Assembly: GCA_018830925.1 (NCBI GenBank)
Contig: JAHJRK010000074.1
Location: forward strand, 1 to 10,663
Source: Pseudomonadota bacterium
Lineage (GTDB): Bacteria > Desulfobacterota > Desulfobacteria > Desulfobacterales > RPRI01
Length of the DNA: 10,663 nt
Reading direction: 5' to 3'
Numbering within the stretch: the stretch's first letter is position 1; each line of letters starts with the position of its first letter. The position numbers and the translations under genes are program-made. Below the pieces are notes generated by a model. That model was not told the origin of the DNA and made no database searches. It saw only the letters and a program-made list of their open reading frames with translations. Below are positions 4,984-10,663 of the stretch, one piece after another.

Positions 4984-7395
4984 TCAAGAACTAAGCTCAC
5001 AAGCTTGCTCGTGAGACCCAGCCTCTTTAACTGATACAGAAACGTCACCGGTCCTACCGACGATGATCATCAGCGCAGGCTGCCCATCAAGCTCCAATGT
5101 GTCCGCGAGCTGTTTTATGAGGGTACGGTCAATGGAACTTGGATAGGCAGAAGTAAATGCCGGGTGTGAATGCCACTCTCCTATATAGCCGACTATGTTG
5201 GCTGTTCGTCGAGCAACCTCATCCAAAGCAGCCTTCAAACCCTCAACCCCTCTCGTGAAACCGGTTCGATCCGAATCACTGTCGGCAGGGGCGTTCAGAA
5301 CGTCCACGACGTATATATGCCTAAGTTTTTGGTCAATATAGCCAAGGATGACACCCCCGGTTTCGTTCGGAAGATAAGACATTCTTAATTTACAAAGTTT
5401 CTCCCTCAGCACAGTGTCCACTATCACATGCCAATCTCCGCATTTGAAACAGTCGGACTCATAAACAGGAATTTCATAAGCTGCGAGAGCCCCTCGTTCA
5501 AAATCGCCGGACCATACCCGGATATGAGCGGCAGACTCATCCCGCAACAATCTAACCTGACGTGCCAACATAGCGGCATGAAACTGGATGGTTTCATATG
5601 AGATGATAGTGGAAACATCCCGGCATCCAGCTCCGACTCTTATCCTGCCTTTGTATCCCTCCAAATGATCTTTTCCCCATTCTTCGTTGATAATCGCTCG
5701 ATAATACTGTGCCTCCAGTGCATCCAGTCTCAGCGAACGATCTGCAGATTCCATGAGGAGTGCGGACCCCCTCCCTGAGGGAGTTAAGAAGACCGATACC
5801 GAACGTGGTACAACCTCTCGCTGCGATAGGTCGCGTGGGATCTCGATTGTCGTAGTGGCATCGACAATAAAGTCAGCCTTTGAGATAGCCTCTTTAACAG
5901 CTTCGGAACTGAAATCGTTCGCGCTTCTGGGAATAGAGACGGCATGGTAATATTCATCTTGATAGTTGAATTCCACCATGTCTTTCACAACATCGGTCTT
6001 AAAGATGCCGACGTGAAAATTCTTGGCAATATGGCGTATGATATTGTGTGATTTTACCATATCCGGATCAATGAAGCTCCAGGCCCCCCAGTGCTCCTTT
6101 GACCACATCTCTGCCAATGATCCGCCCAGGGCACCAACACCAGCAAGCACTCCCTTGAAATCTGATGTCTGCAGATCAACATCAGATGCGACGCGTGCTA
6201 AATCCCTTGTAACGGCTAACTTGACATCGACTGGCCATATCTTGATTTCACGCCAGTCCTCTTTATTCTCCGTTCTCCCTCCACCGATAATCTCTATCGG
6301 ATACCACTTACCGTCATGACCTGCCGGCAAAACGCCCATTTTTTCACCTAGCCCAGCAAGATCTGAAACGATTTCAAATGCCTGTTTGTAATTATTTTCG
6401 GGAGGTGAATCAACCGACCGTTGCAGTTGCATTGATAGGATGAGTAAGCATTCGCTTGAATCCTCATGGGCTATTCCGCCACTTGCTTTCTCTTTTATGA
6501 TATTTTTGAGCTTATCTAAGATTGTGCCTCCCCGTGCATTCATTTGATCATGAAGTTCCCCGAGTGTCCGAGGATACTGCTCGATAATGCCGTGCACTAT
6601 AGAAGGAATTGTAACCGTTAAGATTGTAAAATTCGGAGGCCTCTTATTTTCATGACGCTTTTGTGGAACCAACAAGGTGCCGGCAGTTCTGTATTGTCCA
6701 GATGGGACACCTATTAATGGTACCTTGAGCACCTTGTTCTTCGAGGTTTCTTGAGGCGTTAAGGACCTTTTATCTTGGAAAAAGCATCGAACCACCTTGA
6801 AGTTCAATGGGGACCGCTCAATCCGTATAGCTTGAGGAATCAAAACAAGATTGGGGTCTTCCGACTTTTCATCAAAATCAGGAGGAAGGACAATCTCGAA
6901 AGGGCTCTCGAAATAAAGGGGCTCTAAGGATTGGTCATCTCTATGGAGAGTCCCCTTGGCCGATTCTGTGAACCACCACAGAATTCGTTGAAGATGTTTC
7001 TGCGGTGTCCAGGTTCGCTCCAATGATTGCCACGTGTCCGCATACAGGCATAGTGATGCAGGTTCACCCGGCAAAACATGATTCATGTGTGGGAGTGTTG
7101 GGAAGTCAGCCCTAAGTGCCCTTACTTCAGGAAGTGTCTCCGGGGTAAAAACGAGCGCAAGCCTTTCCCGCACTTTAATGCCATACTGATTTCGTGAAGG
7201 CACCTGATCATTAAAGCATTCGACGATTATCAAATCTGAGATTTCATCGTTCCGGGTCAGGTGCCGCAGTTCGATAACCTCAAACTCTTTGCTTTCCTTA
7301 CAGAACTTCAGTATTTTTTTCGATGCGTTCAGCCGAACGTTTTCGGGGCTGAGGTCAGCATACGACTCTCCGAAGGGAATGAATTCGACAATCAT
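4984..7395 (-). CDS. E2-like / E1 (ThiF) / JAB isopeptidase triple-fusion protein
   Basis: An 803-residue protein. Residues about 60-150 resemble a prokaryotic E2 domain: FPTLPHMNHVLPGEPASLCLY, then WTPQKHLQRILWWF. Cys116 in SLCLY is the candidate thioester site. Residues about 180-410 form a linker domain I cannot assign. An E1/ThiF fold follows from about 413: nucleotide loop GVGALGG (419-425), FIDPDMVKSHNIIRH with Asp443, Asp445, Asn451 and Arg454, Lys466, and VDATTT with Asp512. Cys591 (AGCRDVST) is a possible E1 cysteine, and CFKC is at 649-652. The C-terminal JAB/JAMM domain (about 660-790) has Glu678, HSHP (His742, His744), Ser753 and Asp756, a complete zinc site. The family model is adenylation of a target C-terminus, transfer through E2 and removal by JAB. 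The start overlaps the MBL stop (ATGA). All activities are read from motifs only. Confidence 0.9.
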   Translation of the reverse strand: MIVEFIPFGESYADLSPENVRLNASKKILKFCKESKEFEVIELRHLTRNDEISDLIIVECFNDQVPSRNQYGIKVRERLALVFTPETLPEVRALRADFPTLPHMNHVLPGEPASLCLYADTWQSLERTWTPQKHLQRILWWFTESAKGTLHRDDQSLEPLYFESPFEIVLPPDFDEKSEDPNLVLIPQAIRIERSPLNFKVVRCFFQDKRSLTPQETSKNKVLKVPLIGVPSGQYRTAGTLLVPQKRHENKRPPNFTILTVTIPSIVHGIIEQYPRTLGELHDQMNARGGTILDKLKNIIKEKASGGIAHEDSSECLLILSMQLQRSVDSPPENNYKQAFEIVSDLAGLGEKMGVLPAGHDGKWYPIEIIGGGRTENKEDWREIKIWPVDVKLAVTRDLARVASDVDLQTSDFKGVLAGVGALGGSLAEMWSKEHWGAWSFIDPDMVKSHNIIRHIAKNFHVGIFKTDVVKDMVEFNYQDEYYHAVSIPRSANDFSSEAVKEAISKADFIVDATTTIEIPRDLSQREVVPRSVSVFLTPSGRGSALLMESADRSLRLDALEAQYYRAIINEEWGKDHLEGYKGRIRVGAGCRDVSTIISYETIQFHAAMLARQVRLLRDESAAHIRVWSGDFERGALAAYEIPVYESDCFKCGDWHVIVDTVLREKLCKLRMSYLPNETGGVILGYIDQKLRHIYVVDVLNAPADSDSDRTGFTRGVEGLKAALDEVARRTANIVGYIGEWHSHPAFTSAYPSSIDRTLIKQLADTLELDGQPALMIIVGRTGDVSVSVKEAGSHEQACELSS

Positions 7396-8534
7396 TTTAC
7401 GCCAGCTCTCGGTGCAGGTGCGGAGGTTATGATGGATATACCGGAAGCAAAGACTTTTCCCCCCCGGCTAATACCGTTGTTATCGATCTCAAATATAAGC
7501 GGCTCCGGCTTTGTCTTGTTTGGCTCCTCCATAGTGACCAGGAACTTTGCGCCGCCAACTTCTGTGAGATAGCGTTCGTAGCATTTCTTGGCCTGGATAT
7601 GGGGTGGTTGCTTTTGTTCCCGCCCTTCCTTCGTATCCTCGATTGGATTGCTGGAACTGACAATATAGGCATTCTCTCTCCCTAACAGCAGAAACTCCTT
7701 GATTAAAGGCTTCGGTATAGTCTCTTTCTCACCTTTTTCGTCGCTCAGGGTTTTATAACTACAATGATGCGGCAGACTATAGATGTCCCATGATAGCCGA
7801 TCATCATTCCCGTGATACTTGGTAGCCTCAATAATTTCCTCCAGGACTTCCCATTCGGAATCTCCAACCGCAAAATAGTCGAAGGTGTTAGATCCTGATT
7901 TGAATCGAACATTAAAAATGAGGGCGGCTCCGTTACGCAGATCATCACTATCGTCAACATGCTTGATAAAGGGGGAATGGCAGAAGAATTCAACACCATC
8001 TTTGGCAAGGGTAAAACCTGGAACAATTTGTCCGGCATCGGTGATCAAATGCCGGCGAGAATCAACAGTGAGTTTGTTCTCTTCCAGCCAGTCCTTTAAT
8101 TTATCTGGCTTGGAGAAGACCCTGATACCTTTTCCTTCTTTCAGTCGGTATCGTGCTTCCTGTCGCCAGATGACGAATTCATCACTCTGTTCATCGGTGG
8201 CCGCCGTCTCTAAAATCATTGCAGCAGGCACCCAGAGTTCATCGATTTTGATTCGGCTGTTGCCCTGATATTTCTTGGCGTGGAGTAGTTCAAAGAATTC
8301 CGTGCTGTTCTCGATATGATCGGCATCCCCGTGTGTAAACGCAACGACATCAAAGGACGTCTTTTTACATCCCTGCAATTCTTCCTTCAAGCGGGCCTTC
8401 AAATCGATTTCCGGCCCTTTGCCATCCTCAGCTTTTTTCAGATGCCTGAAGTCGAAAAGGATTCGCTTTCCATTGTCGAGGATAATTTGACTGGTATCGC
8501 CGTTACCTACCGGATAGAAAATAATTCGATGCAT
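7392..8534 (-). CDS. Metallo-beta-lactamase-fold hydrolase, ComEC/Rec2-like, first gene of the operon
   Basis: The start at 8534 (MHRIIFYPVGNGDTSQI, 380 residues) is preceded by AGAGGTGA at good spacing; the upstream in-frame ATG at 8558 would put the Shine-Dalgarno inside the gene. The opening VGNGDTSQIIL corresponds to the VGxGD strand of ComEC-like MBL proteins. Metal sites are THGDADH (His68, Asp70, Asp72, His73), Asp225 in VGDSE, and LPHHCSYKT (His256, His257), matching the DHH-S end of the fold; His312 in PPHIQAKK may complete it. There are no membrane helices, unlike ComEC itself. ComEC-type MBL domains often act on nucleic acids or phosphodiesters, so nuclease activity is plausible but not shown. 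It overlaps the next gene by four bases, implying coupled expression with the conjugation enzyme. Confidence 0.9.
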   Translation of the reverse strand: MHRIIFYPVGNGDTSQIILDNGKRILFDFRHLKKAEDGKGPEIDLKARLKEELQGCKKTSFDVVAFTHGDADHIENSTEFFELLHAKKYQGNSRIKIDELWVPAAMILETAATDEQSDEFVIWRQEARYRLKEGKGIRVFSKPDKLKDWLEENKLTVDSRRHLITDAGQIVPGFTLAKDGVEFFCHSPFIKHVDDSDDLRNGAALIFNVRFKSGSNTFDYFAVGDSEWEVLEEIIEATKYHGNDDRLSWDIYSLPHHCSYKTLSDEKGEKETIPKPLIKEFLLLGRENAYIVSSSNPIEDTKEGREQKQPPHIQAKKCYERYLTEVGGAKFLVTMEEPNKTKPEPLIFEIDNNGISRGGKVFASGISIITSAPAPRAGVK

Positions 8535-8668
8535 GAGGTCACCTCTGTTTGATTTCAATCAGGAGCGGTTAGGGAGCAATTAGGTTTCATATATATAAGT
8601 TGATTATATTTTTATAGTGCAGTTTCTGCTCTTATGCTCTTACACACGCGCGTCTGGCCGCTTGGCCG

Positions 8669-8688
8669 AGTCAAGTATATCCTTGACT
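8669..8688. promoter_or_regulatory. Palindrome AGTCAAG-N6-CTTGACT, candidate operator of the operon
   Basis: Perfect 7-bp arms around TATATC, 135 bp upstream of the MBL start. The size fits a dimeric transcription factor site. Each arm contains TTGACT, a fair -35 box, but I found no matching -10 at 16-18 bp on either strand. Confidence 0.45.
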
Positions 8689-8757
8689 TATGAAGTTTCT
8701 CCTCTCCTGTGAAAATTTAAGAACGTTTTATGGGTAAAAAGCTAATGCATATATGTT

Positions 8758-8777
8758 ATGCGTCCAGCTGGACGCAT
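8758..8777. repeat. Perfect 20-bp palindrome ATGCGTCCAGCTGGACGCAT
   Basis: Ten-base arms without spacer, about 220 bp upstream of the MBL start. It is too long to be likely by chance and has no T-run after it. It could be an operator, a recombination or insertion site, or a strong cruciform/hairpin. Confidence 0.6.
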
Positions 8778-8814
8778 GGGAATTTTGATGGGACTGTTGA
8801 GATGCCGACTTATT

Positions 8815-8833
8815 AACCACAGTGTATGTGGTT
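8815..8833. repeat. Inverted repeat AACCACA-N5-TGTGGTT
   Basis: Perfect 7-bp arms, spacer GTGTA, followed on the plus strand by TGTC. Operator or short hairpin; not assigned to a gene. Confidence 0.4.
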
Positions 8834-8960
8834 TGTCAATGGATTTTCAGGGGGTTAGGAAAGAAGAAAGGGGCAAAGGGTCAAAGGCACTTAGGCACAA
8901 AGCAAGAAAGAGATCAAAGGATTGCATGGGAATAGGCATGAGGTGTTGGGCGTTCCGCCA

Positions 8961-8981
8961 TCCGCCATAAAGATTGGCGGA
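8961..8981. repeat. Inverted repeat TCCGCCA-N7-TGGCGGA
   Basis: Perfect GC-rich 7-bp arms with loop TAAAGAT. A second partial copy, TTCCGCCA, lies directly before it (8953-8960). Confidence 0.45.
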
Positions 8982-8995
8982 CGTGCCGCTGGCTG

Positions 8996-9027
8996 ATCTT
9001 CGGACCTTCGGGAGGGGAAGGTCAGAT
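8996..9027. repeat. Hairpin with stem GACCTTC/GAAGGTC
   Basis: GACCTTC (9003-9009) and GAAGGTC (9017-9023) pair around GGGAGGG. The stem continues as ATCT/AGAT after a three-base bulge. TTTA follows on the plus strand. Confidence 0.4.
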
Positions 9028-9083
9028 TTAAGATGGCTTTGTAATCAAACTATAACGGGAGACTTAAAAAGAAATGTTAATGC

Positions 9084-9123
9084 AAAACGGCCAGGGGTTT
9101 TTATAAAACATCCTGACCGTTTT
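9084..9123 (-). terminator. Terminator of bamA (possibly bidirectional)
   Basis: Arms AAAACGGCCAGG (9084-9095) and CCTGACCGTTTT (9112-9123) match at 11 of 12 positions. The stem is GC-rich inside with A and T tails on both ends, placed 26 bp after the bamA stop. Read on the minus strand, the stem ends in CGTTTT. Confidence 0.7.
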
Positions 9124-9149
9124 ACTTATGGTGACAGATATACTGCAGA

Positions 9150-10286
9150 TTATTTCTTGGGTTTTCCCATCACTTCCGCGAACATATCCATATCCCAGGT
9201 CTTCATGTCTGCGATATTCTGACGGAATTTGATAAAGTCGACCGTGTCCTGTCCGGTGATCTTTTTCGTGTTGAAAGCGCCGAAACCAAGGAAGGCTTCG
9301 CCGCCCATATTGGCAGCCAGCCAGTGCCTGTGGGAGTTTTTCATCGTGTCCCAGAAGAATTTTTTCTTCTGGCGGATACTGTCGATGGACTCGATCAGGC
9401 ATCCGGGGAAAAGGTTGGCAAATGTCCAGACTATTTTATTTACCTCCTTGTCAAGCAGCTCAAAATCGGCATTGGGCTGATGGACTTTGACAAACTCCCG
9501 TGCCTCTTTTAAGGCATCCCCTTTCTTGTATTCGCCATAGACAATTTCGCCGTCTTCAACATACTTGTCGGTGACAATCATGGGATTGCGAACCCATTTG
9601 CCGTCCACTTTGAGCACGGGAACAACCTTGCTGATCAGGTTCTTGGCCTTCATCTTGTAGGCAGACCACATTTCGCAGGAGATGCAGTTCCACATCGCGT
9701 CTTCCATCGAAAGATACCATGGCAGAAAATCGGAAGCGCCGCCCACCGGGGCCGAGCCGTGCTTGGGACCGGCCTGGCCGTAGATGGCCAGATCCGAGGA
9801 GAGGGCCAGATCGCAGGCCATGCCGATCTCCTGGCCGCCTGCCACGCGCATGCCGTTGACCCGGCAGATAACCGGTTTTTTGCAGGCAAGGATCGCATCC
9901 ACCATATGGTTAAAGAGTTCCATGTACTGGCCGTACTCATCGCATCTTAAGCTGTAAAATTCACTGTATTCCTTGGTGTTTCCTCCGGTGCAGAAGGCAA
10001 AAGGACCGGTGCCGGTAAACACGACGGCTACAACGCTTCTGTCAAGCGAGGCGTTTTCAAACCCGGCAATTACTCCCTTGACCATTTCTGTTGTATAGGA
10101 ATTATACTGGTTGGGATTGTTCAGGCGAATCCATGAAACGAACAGCTTATCAATTACTTTTCCATCCGGGCCTGTAAGTGGGCGTTTTTCATAAACAACG
10201 CATGGAGCTTCCGTGCCCCAGTGACCATCGGTATGCAGGGAATGGTCTTTTGGTTGATTTTCTCTCGGCATCCATTCTAAAGCCAT
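9150..10286 (-). CDS. bamA: 6-oxocyclohex-1-ene-1-carbonyl-CoA hydrolase (ring-opening enzyme)
   Basis: A 378-residue crotonase-superfamily protein. The start at 10286 (MALEWMPRENQPKDHSLHTD) has AAAGGAGAT at ideal distance; the frame stays open upstream but has no further ribosome binding site. I recognise the whole sequence as BamA/Oah: GHWGTEAPCVVYEKRP, the oxyanion-hole segments AFCTGGNTKEYSEF (97-110) and NGMRVAGGQEIGMACDLALS (144-163), and YGQAGPKHGSAPVGG. The length fits the family, longer than ordinary enoyl-CoA hydratases. It adds water and hydrolyses the ring C-C bond of 6-oxocyclohex-1-ene-1-carbonyl-CoA to give 3-hydroxypimelyl-CoA, in the cytoplasm. It is a standard marker for anaerobic aromatic degradation. 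It lies downstream of a fragment that fits the preceding enzyme and is closed by a terminator. Confidence 0.93.
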   Translation of the reverse strand: MALEWMPRENQPKDHSLHTDGHWGTEAPCVVYEKRPLTGPDGKVIDKLFVSWIRLNNPNQYNSYTTEMVKGVIAGFENASLDRSVVAVVFTGTGPFAFCTGGNTKEYSEFYSLRCDEYGQYMELFNHMVDAILACKKPVICRVNGMRVAGGQEIGMACDLALSSDLAIYGQAGPKHGSAPVGGASDFLPWYLSMEDAMWNCISCEMWSAYKMKAKNLISKVVPVLKVDGKWVRNPMIVTDKYVEDGEIVYGEYKKGDALKEAREFVKVHQPNADFELLDKEVNKIVWTFANLFPGCLIESIDSIRQKKKFFWDTMKNSHRHWLAANMGGEAFLGFGAFNTKKITGQDTVDFIKFRQNIADMKTWDMDMFAEVMGKPKK

Positions 10287-10536
10287 CTGGTATCTCCTTT
10301 GTTTGAATCTGTTATTATTCCAGTTCTCATTCAGCCTGACACCTTTGTCAGCTTTGCTTCGACTCGACGTACTGAAGTATGGTCTCATCGCTGCTCGCCT
10401 GCTTTCGCGGTCTCAGCCTGAACCGAAACAGCGAGCAAATTAAGAACGGATTATATTCCTTACGGTCGAAGATTCCCCGTCCGCTCTGCGGCGGGGATCT
10501 TCAATGCCGGAAATTCATTTTAAAAGCAACTCGGAA
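10287..10536. other. Structured 250-bp spacer between dehydrogenase and bamA
   Basis: No gene. Besides the long hairpin at 10468-10502, it holds CTGACA-CCTT-TGTCAG (10336-10351) and a long imperfect stem: GCTCGC near 10396 pairs with GCGAGC near 10432, with TTTC..GGT and ACC..GAAA inside. In the bamA direction these would lie in the untranslated mRNA and could stabilise or process it. No convincing promoter was found. Confidence 0.5.
10468..10502. repeat. Long GC-rich hairpin, probable dispersed intergenic repeat
   Basis: GAAGATTCCCCGTCCGC and GCGGCGGGGATCTTC pair over 15 bp with two single-T bulges and a TCT loop. It lies 35 bp after the dehydrogenase stop. It may act as a partial terminator or mRNA-end stabiliser. 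Similar GAAGATyCCCCG..CGGGGA hairpins are, to my recollection, common between genes in this bacterial group. Confidence 0.6.
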
Positions 10537-10663
10537 TTAGAAATCTGGTGTCAGTACAATCCGTTTAAGGGGAGGCGTTTTATGGGCCTCCGCAAATGTT
10601 TCCGCTATGGAACTCATGGGCCGTGTTTCCACAAACGATTCAATATTGATCTTGTGATTTACG
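10537..10663 (-). CDS. C-terminus of probable 6-hydroxycyclohex-1-ene-1-carbonyl-CoA dehydrogenase
   Basis: Only the last 41 residues are inside the window: VNHKINIESFVETRPMSSIA, then ETFAEAHKTPPLKRIVLTPDF and TAA. The pattern (x-FVETxPMxxIxxxFxxAHxxxLKRRxVLxPDF) is that of the C-terminus of zinc-dependent medium-chain alcohol dehydrogenases. Together with bamA directly downstream, it fits the enzyme (Had/BamQ) that oxidises the 6-hydroxy intermediate to the 6-oxo substrate of BamA, usually with NAD. The 5' part, including the zinc and Rossmann motifs, is outside the window, so a different dehydrogenase of the family cannot be excluded. Confidence 0.7.
   Translation of the reverse strand, partial: VNHKINIESFVETRPMSSIAETFAEAHKTPPLKRIVLTPDF

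Larger units (their letters stand above)
8535..9083. other. Intergenic region with several inverted repeats, no credible gene
   Basis: Between the MBL start and the terminator of bamA. AT-rich near 8585-8620 (possible promoter for the operon; TATAAT occurs on the minus strand near 8600, but no good -35 box pairs with it). It contains five inverted repeats in about 400 bp and a purine-rich low-complexity stretch with GGCAC/CAAAG units at about 8848-8915. Open frames at 8758-8970 and 8974-9222 lack ribosome binding sites and recognisable features, and the latter runs into bamA antisense. Confidence 0.7.

Noticed and set aside
7885..8268. Plus-strand frame of 127 codons
   Set aside because: Antisense shadow of the MBL gene, whose metal-binding motifs fix the true strand and frame.
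4984..8534. Interpretation as a type II CBASS operon
   Set aside because: Cap2/Cap3-like domains are present, but there is no CD-NTase (GS..D.D motif) in any frame, and the MBL gene is not a usual CBASS core gene.
8848..8915. Purine-rich stretch with GGCAC/CAAAG units as a possible CRISPR or tandem array
   Set aside because: Units are irregular in length and spacing, with no conserved repeat and spacer pattern.
8758..9222. Two plus-strand frames (70 and 82 codons) as possible missing operon partners, such as a ubiquitin-like protein
   Set aside because: Composition is low-complexity and basic, there is no beta-grasp-like pattern and no C-terminal glycine, no ribosome binding site, and the second overlaps the terminator and the end of bamA.
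10287..10388. N-terminal extension of bamA from an upstream ATG at 10388
   Set aside because: The start at 10286 has an excellent AAAGGAG site and matches the known BamA N-terminus; the extension crosses hairpin DNA.

Overview
The window looks like chromosomal DNA of a strictly anaerobic bacterium, most likely a sulfate-reducing or syntrophic Desulfobacterota (former Deltaproteobacteria). The main evidence is on the right: a complete gene recognisable as bamA (6-oxocyclohex-1-ene-1-carbonyl-CoA hydrolase, the ring-opening enzyme of anaerobic benzoyl-CoA degradation), preceded in the same direction by a C-terminal fragment that fits the preceding enzyme of that pathway, 6-hydroxycyclohex-1-ene-1-carbonyl-CoA dehydrogenase. 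The left edge carries a thiolase, cut by the window, which fits fatty-acid or aromatic acyl-CoA metabolism.

Layout. 1-915 (-): thiolase, C-terminus missing. 1102-2331 (+): M24-family aminopeptidase/Xaa-Pro dipeptidase, divergent from the thiolase across a short region with an inverted repeat. 2439-3098 (-): a PIN-domain toxin gene with a one-base frameshift in a homopolymer, overlapping a small partner gene. 3099-3772: no intact gene, but it holds a decayed fragment resembling the M24 gene, including a 26-bp exact copy. 3773-4292 (+): a BrnT-type toxin overlapping its ribbon-helix-helix antitoxin. 4470-8534 (-): a tight three-gene operon. 8535-9149: no credible gene, several strong inverted repeats. 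9150-10286 (-): bamA. 10537-10663 (-): dehydrogenase C-terminus, separated from bamA by a structured 250-bp spacer.

The part most worth attention is the operon transcribed from about 8.5 kb to 4.5 kb. It encodes a soluble ComEC-like metallo-beta-lactamase-fold protein, then one 803-residue protein that combines an E2-like domain with a candidate catalytic Cys116, an E1/ThiF adenylation domain and a C-terminal JAB/JAMM isopeptidase domain, then a four-helix membrane protein. The first two genes overlap by ATGA and the third follows after 16 bp, so they are probably translated together. The architecture belongs to the prokaryotic ubiquitin-like conjugation world (CBASS Cap2/Cap3 and Bil/Bub systems are the studied relatives), but no ubiquitin-like protein and no CD-NTase is present in the window. 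With two toxin-antitoxin modules beside it, one damaged, this segment reads as an accessory, defence-type island between metabolic genes. An antiphage role is inferred from architecture and neighbourhood, not shown by the sequence.
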